DNA of 64,000 nt from Bacillota bacterium (lineage in GTDB: Bacteria > Bacillota > UBA4882 > UBA8346): NCBI GenBank assembly GCA_023435225.1, contig JAEYRX010000099.1:1-64000 (forward strand), read 5' to 3'. The number at the start of each line of letters is the position of its first letter. Within the stretch, counting starts at the first letter, position 1. The notes below the pieces were generated by a model that had not been told where the DNA came from, searched no databases, and saw nothing but the letters and a program-made list of their open reading frames with translations. The translations under genes and the position numbers were made by a program. This document shows, one piece after another, positions 1-7,441 of the stretch.

Positions 1-1
1 T

Positions 2-841
2 CATAAAATAACCTGGCAGATTATAGGTTTTCAGGAATGCAATACCGTAACAATAGAGTTATGGCGTTGGGGTCAGCGCATCGGAGCGATTGCAACCGTC
101 CCGAATACCGGGGAATATAACTGGAAAATTTCGATGGATTTGGAAGGCGAGGGTTATTCCATTAAGGTATACGATGCCTACCGTTATGATCTTGAAGTTT
201 GCGGTTACAGCGAATCTTTTAACATAACCGAGGCTATCTTGGGTGATGTCAACGGAGACGGAGTCTTAACTATGGATGATGCTTTGCTGATTGTCAAATT
301 TGTATCAAAGTCAAATCCGCCCAACTTCAATGAGGGGCCGGCTGATTTCAACAAAGACGGAAAGATTGATATCAATGATGCGTTGCTTATTGGCCGGTTT
401 CTCACTGATATCCTACTCATAACTAATGATGGGAATGGGACTACCGATCCCTCCGGTGAACTTGGTATTGAGGGTGTTGACGGAATATATATAAACGCCA
501 CCCCGAAACCGGGTTATCATTTTGAAAAATGGACCGTTACCGACGACAGTACCGGGAAAGTAGTATTTAAAAATGCCATTTCGGCAAAGACCAAAGTAAC
601 TGTTAGCGGCGGTGACGCCACAATCCGAGCGAATTTTGCCGAGGGAATCTTGGGCGACGTGAATGGGGACGGGTCGGTAACAAGCGAGGATGCCCGGCTG
701 ATTACCCAGTTTATAGCTGGTATTAATCCGTTCAACTTTAATAAGAGTCTGGCGGATATTAACAGGGACGGAAAAATTGACACCCAGGATGTATCATTAA
801 TACCTATAAAAACACCACCTATCGGAATTACACCGTTCTAA
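2..841 (+). CDS. Secreted dockerin-type protein, 3' part (cut by left edge)
   Basis: The reading frame is open from base 2, so the gene starts outside the window; 279 residues are visible. The first ~70 resemble the Ig-like Kre9/KNH-type fold (PF10342-like: ITW, an NTGEYNW segment, YSIKVYD). Next comes a type I dockerin with two calcium loops (GDVNGDG near visible residue 81 and DFNKDGK near 115), then an InlB B-repeat-like module (GNGTTDPSG, GYHFEKWT, ANFAEG), then a second dockerin (GDVNGDG near 217, DINRDGK near 253). Dockerins dock extracellular proteins onto cohesin scaffolds. The last dockerin is odd: its final helix is replaced by a short proline-rich tail. No cohesin gene is visible. 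The domain types are clear; the function of the missing N-terminal part is unknown. Confidence 0.85.
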   Translation, partial: HKITWQIIGFQECNTVTIELWRWGQRIGAIATVPNTGEYNWKISMDLEGEGYSIKVYDAYRYDLEVCGYSESFNITEAILGDVNGDGVLTMDDALLIVKFVSKSNPPNFNEGPADFNKDGKIDINDALLIGRFLTDILLITNDGNGTTDPSGELGIEGVDGIYINATPKPGYHFEKWTVTDDSTGKVVFKNAISAKTKVTVSGGDATIRANFAEGILGDVNGDGSVTSEDARLITQFIAGINPFNFNKSLADINRDGKIDTQDVSLIPIKTPPIGITPF

Positions 842-871
842 AAGGTTGAACTTAAATTACTAAAATATTTT

Positions 872-898
872 GGCCAAGCGTGATGCTTGGCCACTTTT
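872..898 (+). terminator. Intrinsic terminator after the dockerin gene
   Basis: Perfect 8-bp stem GGCCAAGC (872-879) / GCTTGGCC (885-892) with a 5-base loop, followed by a short T-rich tract, 30 bases after the stop codon. Confidence 0.7.
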
Positions 899-900
899 CT

Positions 901-1001
901 AAGGAAGCGCTGATTAATCCGATTTTGTGCGAGCAAATATGCGGCATTAGGCATTTTGCGAAGCACAAAATCGTCACTATTGAATTAATCAGCGCTTCTC
1001 T
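901..1001. repeat. ~100-bp palindromic interspersed element, copy 1
   Basis: The ends are inverted repeats: GGAAGCGCTGATTAAT at the left and ATTAATCAGCGCTTC at the right, with inner arms GATTTTGTGC and GCACAAAATC. A near-identical copy lies in opposite orientation at 49889-49990. Size, inverted ends and lack of coding capacity fit a MITE or REP-like element. No target duplication was identified. Confidence 0.8.
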
Positions 1002-1033
1002 AACAGGCGGAAGTTGATTGTTAAACAACAACC

Positions 1034-1069
1034 ATGACAAATGTCATCATCAAAAATGACAAATATCAT
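1034..1069. promoter_or_regulatory. Tandem 14-bp operator-like motif pair
   Basis: ATGACAAATGTCAT (1034-1047) and ATGACAAATATCAT (1056-1069) are near-palindromes whose starts are 22 bp apart, about two helical turns. A partial third copy, ATGACAAATGAT, is at 1249-1260. The same pair in reverse orientation lies upstream of the malectin gene (9721-9755). The arrangement suggests cooperative binding of a dimeric regulator; the regulator is unknown. Confidence 0.55.
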
Positions 1070-1168
1070 ATATCAATCGGTAGTAATAATATTTTATAAT
1101 AAAGTTTATTAACAAAATATTTACAAAGATAAATTAGCCCCTTAAAGCAATAAATATTAGGAGGTAAT

Positions 1169-1252
1169 ATGATGAGTACAAATATCTCTCTTGAATCAAA
1201 TAATGCTATTGGCGATTTTCAGAAGGAAACGACGAAAAATATATTTCAATGA
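1169..1252 (+). CDS. Possible 27-residue small ORF with strong ribosome site
   Basis: A strong Shine-Dalgarno (AGGAGGT, 1159-1165) sits just before tandem ATG codons. The frame encodes 27 residues starting MMSTNISLESNN and ending KNIFQ. It has no membrane segment, no cysteine and no recognisable family. It lies between the operator pair and the metallopeptidase gene. It could be a leader peptide, a small peptide, or the surviving 5' end of a decayed gene. Confidence 0.35.
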   Translation: MMSTNISLESNNAIGDFQKETTKNIFQ

Positions 1253-1312
1253 CAAATGATAAAAAAACTCAATAAACCTGAAGCAGTTAAAACTTATTAA
1301 GGAGATTTTTTA

Positions 1313-2113
1313 GTGGTTAAGAAAATGATCATGGTCATGGCTTTATTTTTAGTAATTGGACTTTGCTTTTATCAACTCTTTTGGGGCAGATTATTTCCAT
1401 GGTCTCCAATGAAATTTGATTACTTACAGCTGAATACTTTGAAAGCTACTATAATTTTACCTAATAACTTTTCACTTCCCGAAAAACTTCAAAATATTGA
1501 TAACTTATTCACTGAAGTTGAACAGTTTCACCAGTTGAAATTTAATAAACGGGTCACGATTATCCTGCCGAAAACTATCAACCAATTTACCGGATTTACC
1601 GGCCAAAAGTCAGCTGTAGCTTGTTCTCTACAAACAGGCACGGTCATTTATTTATCACCAAAGATTTTTGATGAAAAACGTGATATTGCCGCCATTCTTA
1701 AACATGAATTATCACATGTTATCCTATATCAGCATACATCATTCTTTAAATCTTATAAAATACCAAGATGGTTGAATGAAGGCGTGGCCATATATTCGGG
1801 TAATCCTCGCGATTATTATGAAGGAATGGAGTTTACCGAGTTAGTGGTTAACCAGGGCTATTTTTTTGATATATTAAGTCCCGGCCAAACCGTAAAGAAA
1901 ATTCCTCAAGAATATCGAAATAAGTTCATTTATGCGGAATACCGGAGTTTTATTGCCTTTCTTGTTGAAAAATATGGAATCGGGAAGCTACAAAACTATT
2001 TGAAATCCGTTATTGTTCATCCCGAACTGGAAAGAGCAATATTTAAACGGATATATAGGATTGAGTTGCCTGAAATGTTGATATCCTTTCGAGAAGAAGT
2101 TTTTAGGAAATAA
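1313..2113 (+). CDS. Membrane-anchored peptidase MA-like zinc metallopeptidase (gluzincin)
   Basis: 266 residues. An N-terminal hydrophobic segment (about residues 5-25) should anchor the protein, with the catalytic domain outside the membrane. The zinc site is HELSH (near 131-135) with a downstream NEG (glutamate as probable third ligand), typical of peptidase MA-like gluzincins. The C-terminal ~40 residues (NYLKSVIV...FREEVFRK) form a tail module that recurs in the deleted copy at 7213-7392. The GTG start is supported by GGAG eight bases upstream. It heads the accessory locus; a methyltransferase follows after 57 bases. Substrate unknown. Confidence 0.8.
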   Translation: MVKKMIMVMALFLVIGLCFYQLFWGRLFPWSPMKFDYLQLNTLKATIILPNNFSLPEKLQNIDNLFTEVEQFHQLKFNKRVTIILPKTINQFTGFTGQKSAVACSLQTGTVIYLSPKIFDEKRDIAAILKHELSHVILYQHTSFFKSYKIPRWLNEGVAIYSGNPRDYYEGMEFTELVVNQGYFFDILSPGQTVKKIPQEYRNKFIYAEYRSFIAFLVEKYGIGKLQNYLKSVIVHPELERAIFKRIYRIELPEMLISFREEVFRK

Positions 2114-2170
2114 GTGCCGTTAATTAGTCGAATCTGAGCCGGTAAATATTGAGATTTTGCGAGGTAAGAA

Positions 2171-2842
2171 ATGAGAATATTACATGTTAAAAAAGAAAAA
2201 ATCCAATATACCGATATTTCAAAGATAGACCCCGGTTATACCGATAAAATGGACCGCGAATACGACTGGATGGCACCCGGATATGATTTGTTCATGATTC
2301 TTTTTCCTATGTGGAAAAGCTGGATAAAAAAAGTAATTCCCCATATCAGCGGTAAAAAGGTTTTGGAGGTATCATTCGGCAACGGTTATTTAATTACTAA
2401 ATATGGTGTATGCAATGATTACGAAATATCCGGGATTGATTATAATCAAAAAATGGTGGCCATAACCACGAAAAAAATTGCGGCTAAAAGAATTAGCGCT
2501 GATCTGTTACAGGCAAATGTAGAAAATTTGCCTTTTGAAGACAATACTTTTGATACCATAATCAACACCATGGCATTTACCGGATATCCCGATGGTGATA
2601 AGGCTCTGGCCGAAATGAAGCGGGTATTGAAAAACAAAGGTAAATTGTTGATAGTTGACTTTGATTATCCAGCAAACGGCAATATTTTTGGCTTCATGTT
2701 GGTCAAATTAATGGAAAAATCAGGTGATATTATCAAAAATATCGGCTTAATGCTTAAAAAACACGGGTTTAATTATCAGGATTATCCGGTGGGCGGGTTT
2801 GGAAGTGTTCATTTGTTTATTGGGGTAAATTTAAAAGAATAG
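2171..2842 (+). CDS. Class I SAM-dependent methyltransferase
   Basis: 223 residues with a Rossmann methyltransferase fold of the Methyltransf_11 type. Motif I is VLEVSFGNG (usual form VLEVGCGTG, so one glycine is replaced by serine), followed by the acidic SAM ribose contact region SGIDYNQKM, the post-II segment NVENLPFEDNTFDT and the strand KGKLLIVDF. The short C-terminal region gives no hint of substrate. ATG start with GAGG upstream. It probably belongs to the same transcript as the flanking peptidase and MBL genes. Confidence 0.85.
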   Translation: MRILHVKKEKIQYTDISKIDPGYTDKMDREYDWMAPGYDLFMILFPMWKSWIKKVIPHISGKKVLEVSFGNGYLITKYGVCNDYEISGIDYNQKMVAITTKKIAAKRISADLLQANVENLPFEDNTFDTIINTMAFTGYPDGDKALAEMKRVLKNKGKLLIVDFDYPANGNIFGFMLVKLMEKSGDIIKNIGLMLKKHGFNYQDYPVGGFGSVHLFIGVNLKE

Positions 2843-2854
2843 AAATTAATTAGC

Positions 2855-2873
2855 GGAGGTAATAATGACCTAA
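2855..2873 (+). other. Strong ribosome site followed by a two-codon ORF
   Basis: GGAGGT (2855-2860) is correctly spaced before ATG ACC TAA (2865-2873), so initiation would end after two residues. Sixty bases later the MBL gene begins with its own ribosome site. It resembles the context of the small ORF at 1169 and may be the relic of a lost gene or a translational coupling device. Confidence 0.3.
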
Positions 2874-2932
2874 TAAAGTTTGATTATTAAATTAATTGAT
2901 TTTTATTTTATTGATAAAAGGAAAATTTGATT

Positions 2933-3808
2933 ATGAAAAATCCATTGATAACAATAGGCGATATGGAAATATGGCGGGTTGTGGATATGGAAACAGTGGG
3001 TTGCGTACCTACCGATACATTCCCAGAAGCTTCAATTGATGTTATCAAATCCAATTATGACTGGTTATATCCGAACTATATCGATTCCGATAATAATTTG
3101 ATAATGGCTATGCAATCATTTGTTATAAAAGCCAATAATAAGATTATATTAGTTGATGGCGCCTTAGGTAATGATAAACATCGTCATACAAATTGGGCTG
3201 ATAAACGTCAATCTCCATATTTAGATAGATTTAGTGAAATAGGTTTAAATATTGAAGATGTTGAGATGGTTTTAACGACTCATATGCATATGGACCATGT
3301 CGGTTGGTTTACAAAATGGTCTAATGGTGATTGGATTCCGACTTTTCCGAATGCGAAGTATATATTTGTGAGGAAAGAGTATGAATATTGGAAGAATACA
3401 CCGGAGAACGGTAATTTAGATACAAGTTTTGGTTTGATTGACAGCATTGAACCGGTTATGAATTCAAAACAGGCGGAGTTTGTTCCGGTTGATTATACTC
3501 TGAATGATCGGATTTATTTTGAACCGGCGCCCGGTCATACACCTGGTCAAGTTATGATTCATATAAAGTCAAATAAGAAACATTTAATTATGGCCGGGGA
3601 TATTTTTCATCATCCTATTCAAATCGCTCAACCGGATTGGACGGCGGATTATTATGATGTTGATACTACTGAAGCCGAAAAAACTAGAATTGAGTTTTTA
3701 AACAAATATGTCGACAGTGGAGTAATTATAATCGGAGCGCATTTTGGAAATAAACCGGCCGGAATTATAAAAAAAAATAATGGAAAAATAATTTTCAAAC
3801 CGATCTAA
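2933..3808 (+). CDS. MBL-fold metallo-hydrolase
   Basis: 291 residues. The metallo-beta-lactamase fold is shown by HMHMDH (HxHxDH metal site) after VLTT, by GHTPGQ carrying the next histidine, by the bridging aspartate in MAGDIFHHP and by the C-terminal GAHFGN histidine. The pattern matches the large group of small-substrate hydrolases (lactonase- or glyoxalase II-like); substrate cannot be assigned. ATG at 2933 is preferred over TTG at 2927 because AAAGGA is about ten bases upstream. It lies between the methyltransferase and the first EFR1 gene. Confidence 0.88.
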   Translation: MKNPLITIGDMEIWRVVDMETVGCVPTDTFPEASIDVIKSNYDWLYPNYIDSDNNLIMAMQSFVIKANNKIILVDGALGNDKHRHTNWADKRQSPYLDRFSEIGLNIEDVEMVLTTHMHMDHVGWFTKWSNGDWIPTFPNAKYIFVRKEYEYWKNTPENGNLDTSFGLIDSIEPVMNSKQAEFVPVDYTLNDRIYFEPAPGHTPGQVMIHIKSNKKHLIMAGDIFHHPIQIAQPDWTADYYDVDTTEAEKTRIEFLNKYVDSGVIIIGAHFGNKPAGIIKKNNGKIIFKPI

Positions 3809-3855
3809 ATAAAATATATTTTGCAAAGAAGCTGTTGCAAAAAAACAATAAATAA

Positions 3856-3996
3856 ATGTCTTTATCTCCACCAGGCCCTAAAGGACCCGGCTAGGTCTAA
3901 ACTACATTCTCAAGCCCTATGAATGGGGCAGGGTTAGTGCTTCGAAGTCTTCCCGAGCCCGTTTTAACGGGCTTTAGAATATATTTATGTCTTTAT
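3856..3996. other. 121-bp structured insert between 10-bp direct repeats
   Basis: ATGTCTTTAT occurs at 3856-3865 and again at 3987-3996, enclosing 121 bp that are far more GC-rich and more structured than the surroundings. The insert contains an outer pairing AAGCCCT / AGGG..GCTT and a 6-bp stem AGCCCG (3956-3961) / CGGGCT (3968-3973). No frame is convincing. It may be a small non-autonomous element with a target duplication, or a structured RNA like the right end of IS200/IS605-type elements. Confidence 0.4.
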
Positions 3997-4037
3997 TAGA
4001 TGGTAAACAAATAAATGAGTTGGAGTGAAGTATTATT

Positions 4038-4895
4038 ATGAGTACGGAAATTTATTATTTTTCTGGAACCGGAAATTCATTGTACGTGGCCAAAGAACTA
4101 CAGAAACGAATTCCCGAATCAAAGCTGATACCAATTGTCGGTTTGTTAAATATGGATACTATAGAGGTAAAAGCTGAAACAATAAGGATTGTATTTCCGC
4201 TGCAAGGTCCGACTTTTCCTATTGCCGTAAAGATGTTTTTACGGAAAGTTGATTTGAAGTCAACCAACTATATTTTTGCTATAGCTACCAGAGGTGGTAC
4301 TACTTGCAGAATTAAGTCGGAAATTAATAAAATTTTGCGAAAAAAAGGGAAAAGTTTAAATTCGCATTTTATTCTTACTGTGTTTAACAACGATCCTAAA
4401 CATAAAAATGATAATAATCAATACAGTTTTCGTATTCCTTCAACGGAAGAGTTGTGCCAAAAAGAAATTGAACTTAAGACGAAGTTTGACTTTATACAAA
4501 AAATTATTGTGAATAAAGAAACAAGCCATGAAAAAGATACGCAATATTTTTATAAATACGGTTTTATACTTGAATGGATTATTCTCCTGGCTATCAAATC
4601 GCAGGAATCAAAAAGTATCAAGAATTATTTTTATACCGACTCCAAATGCACCGGTTGTGGATTATGCGAAAAAGTCTGTTTAGCAAAAAAGATTAAAATG
4701 AAAAACGGCGAACCTTGTTGGCAGGAAGATATACTTTGTTATATGTGTTATGCTTGTCTTAATTTTTGCCCGGCGGAGTCAATCCAGATTAACTCTAAAT
4801 GGTATATGAAGTCTTATACTACAACTCAAGGAAGATATTCTCATCCATTTTGTTTGGTCGAAGATATCGAAGCACAAAAGAGTAATGAGTTATAA
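4038..4895 (+). CDS. EFR1-type flavodoxin-ferredoxin protein, copy 1
   Basis: 285 residues. The N-terminal flavodoxin-like domain has the phosphate-binding loop YYFSGTGNSLY near residues 7-17 and ATRGGT further on. The C-terminal domain carries two [4Fe-4S] motifs: CTGCGLCEKVC (the usual following proline is lost) and CYMCYACLNFCP. Such EFR1 proteins are presumed cytoplasmic electron carriers; the partner is unknown. The ATG start follows a GGAGTG ribosome site. A paralog lies directly downstream and a decayed third copy at 7442-7651, so the locus has been amplified. Confidence 0.88.
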   Translation: MSTEIYYFSGTGNSLYVAKELQKRIPESKLIPIVGLLNMDTIEVKAETIRIVFPLQGPTFPIAVKMFLRKVDLKSTNYIFAIATRGGTTCRIKSEINKILRKKGKSLNSHFILTVFNNDPKHKNDNNQYSFRIPSTEELCQKEIELKTKFDFIQKIIVNKETSHEKDTQYFYKYGFILEWIILLAIKSQESKSIKNYFYTDSKCTGCGLCEKVCLAKKIKMKNGEPCWQEDILCYMCYACLNFCPAESIQINSKWYMKSYTTTQGRYSHPFCLVEDIEAQKSNEL

Positions 4896-5008
4896 TGGGG
4901 CTAAGGCTGGCTTTGGAACGGAAAAGTTAAAATTTTGAGTATCAATCCTGATAAGTTGAATTGATTTTCCTATAAGTAAATATTCTAAATCGATAAAAAT
5001 AAAAGGAA

Positions 5009-5860
5009 GTGATTCCAATCGAAACCGAGATTTATTACTTTTCGGGGACTGGCAATTCGTTATATATCGCTCGGGAATTGCAGAAGCTCATACCCGAAAC
5101 GGAGTTGATGCCAATCGCAGCGATGTTGAAATCGGAAAATATCAAAACCAATACAACTAATGTTGGTCTGGTATTTCCTTGTCATGGATTAACCGTTCCA
5201 ATTCCAGTCATTGAATTTTTGAAAAGGGTTAATGGAAAATCCTCCGGTTATTTTTTTGCGGTAGTTACCCGAGGTGGATCGGTTTTTCGAGGGTTTCCGG
5301 TAATCGATAAGATCTTAAATAAGCAGGGCAAGAGTTTAAATGCAACATTTGTGGTAGATATGGGACAGAGTGATCCGAAATTGAAATCCTATACCGTTCC
5401 GACCAAAGAAGAATTAAAGGAGATGGAACCGAACATCCGGCAGAAGCTGGAAGTGATTAAGAATACCGTCATACATCATGAAAATTATCAAGATGATATC
5501 AGCGGACTTACTTTTTCCCGTTTTGGCTTACTCAACAATATGCTGGAACGGTTTATTCCTTTCCTGGTGCATTATATAGCCCCAAAGGTTAAAAAATACT
5601 TTTACGCCGATTCGAAATGCACGGGTTGCGGAACTTGTAAGCAAGTTTGTCCATCCCAGAAAATCACCATGGAAGGCCAAAAGCCTTTATGGCGGCACAA
5701 CGTCGATTGCTATTTTTGTTATGCCTGTTTGAATTTTTGTCCGGTTAAGGCTGTTCAGATCTACTCTAAGATTTGGATGAAATCCTATACGTCTGAAAAT
5801 GGACGCTATCCGCATCCCTATGCGACAGTGGATGATATTGCCGGTCAAAATTCGAGGTAA
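5009..5860 (+). CDS. EFR1-type flavodoxin-ferredoxin protein, copy 2
   Basis: About 280 residues, with the architecture of the preceding gene: flavodoxin loop YYFSGTGNSLY, VTRGGS, then CTGCGTCKQVCP and CYFCYACLNFCP, both complete. The start is unusual. Alignment with copy 1 (MSTEIYYF against IETEIYYF) places initiation at ATC (5018-5020), which has a near-ideal AGGAAGTGATT ribosome site at the right distance. The only canonical candidate, GTG at 5009, lies inside that ribosome site. Either ATC/ATT is used or the start has been lost. Full conservation of the cysteines argues for a functional protein. Confidence 0.82.
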   Translation: MIPIETEIYYFSGTGNSLYIARELQKLIPETELMPIAAMLKSENIKTNTTNVGLVFPCHGLTVPIPVIEFLKRVNGKSSGYFFAVVTRGGSVFRGFPVIDKILNKQGKSLNATFVVDMGQSDPKLKSYTVPTKEELKEMEPNIRQKLEVIKNTVIHHENYQDDISGLTFSRFGLLNNMLERFIPFLVHYIAPKVKKYFYADSKCTGCGTCKQVCPSQKITMEGQKPLWRHNVDCYFCYACLNFCPVKAVQIYSKIWMKSYTSENGRYPHPYATVDDIAGQNSR

Positions 5861-5895
5861 GCATTATTTTATTAATTAAGGAAGCTGATTCTTTT

Positions 5896-6501
5896 ATGTT
5901 AATTCCCTTATTACGTTGGTTAACTTTTGCCGTCTCCTTAATCTGGGTGCTCTTATATTTTAAAGGAGGCATAGCGATTATAAATGATAATAAACAAACA
6001 GCAGCCGGCAGTGAGAAAATTGCAAAATACCATTATATTGTCCCCATATTTTTAATATCTTTTGCTGGATTGACAATGTTCTTAACTCAAGCTTTAATTT
6101 GTTTTGGAATTATGAATGTACCTCTTCAGTCTGAACATCAATTAACCGTAATTCCGGGAGCCATTTTGGTTTTTATAGGAATTATGGCCGAATTTTGGAT
6201 TCGTTATCGCTATCTAGGCCGATTTTGGAGTGGTGGGGTTGAGATTCAAGAAAATCATCAAGTGATTGTAGATGGACCTTACAGAATAGTACGCCATCCT
6301 CTATATGCCGGAAATCTGCTTATTTATCCGGGAGCGGCTTTAGCATTTGCCGTATGGTGGAACTGGATAGCGTGTATAGTAGTAATTGCCGGATATATTT
6401 ATTTAGCGGCCTTCGAAGATAAATTTTTGGAAAATAATCTTCCCGGTTATCGGGAATATCAAAGACTGACTAAGCATAAATTTTTGCCTGGTATATGGTA
6501 A
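5896..6501 (+). CDS. ICMT/PEMT-family integral membrane methyltransferase 1
   Basis: 201 residues with four to five hydrophobic segments. The signature GPYRIVRHPLYAG near residue 130 and the C-terminal EDKFLENNLPGYREYQ motif are those of the isoprenylcysteine carboxyl methyltransferase / phospholipid methyltransferase superfamily, where the RHP region and terminal E..Y form the SAM site. Bacterial members methylate lipids or small hydrophobic molecules; the substrate is unknown. It follows the second EFR1 gene after 35 bases and probably shares its transcript. A second, divergent family member begins at 6656. Confidence 0.82.
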   Translation: MLIPLLRWLTFAVSLIWVLLYFKGGIAIINDNKQTAAGSEKIAKYHYIVPIFLISFAGLTMFLTQALICFGIMNVPLQSEHQLTVIPGAILVFIGIMAEFWIRYRYLGRFWSGGVEIQENHQVIVDGPYRIVRHPLYAGNLLIYPGAALAFAVWWNWIACIVVIAGYIYLAAFEDKFLENNLPGYREYQRLTKHKFLPGIW

Positions 6502-6655
6502 ATGATACCTAATAAATGGATTTTTCCATTGTTTCAATCTTTCTATATTTTTTTAATTTGTTTATATATAATTACGCTGTTTATTCTAATGGAAACTAGT
6601 ATTTTAATGAGGAGTGTATCATTAAAAAGGTTCTTATAGAAAGGTGGAAGTTTAA

Positions 6656-7183
6656 ATGAAAAAATCTATTCGGTACATATTAGGTTATCTGATTGGACTT
6701 TTAATCTTTGTCTTAGGTTTCCCAACGCTGATTTTTTTGATGGCGAAAGGCTTTGATGTAATAATCTACATCAAATTGATTCAGAATCAGTACCTTCAAG
6801 CGATTATAGGGGCTCCCTTTTTCCTTTTTGGCGCTATATTCGTAGTTTGGTCCAATATTGCCTTGATTAAAATAGGTAAAGGTGGTCCGCTAGAAGGTGC
6901 AGGAATCGCCGTCAGCCCGCCAACTGAAAAATTGGTAATTACCGGGCCTTATAAATACACTCGTAATCCAATGGTGCTGGGGACTCTTTCCATATATATT
7001 TCACTTTCAATTTTTTTGGATTCGGTACTTACTTTAGTTGTATTAATAATTTTGATTAGCATCATGTTAAATTACTTAAAGTTTAGTGAGGAAAAGAGAC
7101 TGTTGAAGGATTTCGGTGATGAATTTATCGAGTATAGTAAAAGAGTCCCAATGGTGATACCCAATTTTAGAATCAGAAAATAG
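6656..7183 (+). CDS. ICMT/PEMT-family integral membrane methyltransferase 2
   Basis: 175 residues and at least four hydrophobic segments. The family signature is GPYKYTRNPMVLG (RNP instead of RHP), followed by EEKRLLKDFGDEFIEYSKRVP, matching the E..Y..Y end of the superfamily. It is divergent from the preceding methyltransferase, so more likely a separate acquisition than a recent tandem copy. AGGTGG is well placed before ATG. Only 29 bases separate its stop from the start of the deleted peptidase copy. Confidence 0.78.
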   Translation: MKKSIRYILGYLIGLLIFVLGFPTLIFLMAKGFDVIIYIKLIQNQYLQAIIGAPFFLFGAIFVVWSNIALIKIGKGGPLEGAGIAVSPPTEKLVITGPYKYTRNPMVLGTLSIYISLSIFLDSVLTLVVLIILISIMLNYLKFSEEKRLLKDFGDEFIEYSKRVPMVIPNFRIRK

Positions 7184-7212
7184 AAGTGGCTACTTATGAG
7201 GAGATTTTTTCA

Positions 7213-7392
7213 ATGACTAAGAAACTGTTCGCAATGACGGCTTTGTTTTTGATAATAGTAGTTAACTATATAAGAGTAGCCATAGTCAGACCGGAAATGG
7301 CAAAACAACTTTTTAAAGATATTTATCAGGTTGAGTTATCGGAGATGATCCATAGTTTTCAAAAAGCGCTATTAAGAAAAGTGGAGATGTAA
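7213..7392 (+). pseudogene. Internally deleted copy of the peptidase MA-like gene
   Basis: The ~59-residue product joins an N-terminal anchor (MTKKLFAMTALFLII) directly to NYIRVAIVRPEM...IYQVELSEMIHSF. The first part matches the N-terminus of the peptidase at 1313 and the second matches its last ~40 residues (NYLKSVIVHPEL...IYRIELPEMLISF). About 200 residues, including HELSH, are missing. Even the upstream DNA GGAGATTTTTT is shared. It is a duplication followed by an in-frame internal deletion. It keeps a ribosome site and open frame, so a small membrane peptide could still be made. Confidence 0.82.
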
Positions 7393-7441
7393 TTATGAAT
7401 ACCAAATATGTTGTTATCATTCAGTGCGATATCGCCCATAA

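Noticed and set aside
852..1040. 62-codon minus-strand ORF
   Set aside because: It runs through the terminator, the palindromic element and the operator boxes and has no ribosome site.
1034..1069. PlcR-type box
   Set aside because: The symmetric positions do not match the TATGNAN4TNCATA consensus; the boxes have a different core.
3866..3986. Riboswitch upstream of the first EFR1 gene
   Set aside because: The bases are structured, but no known riboswitch core could be matched and the direct-repeat flanks favour an inserted element.
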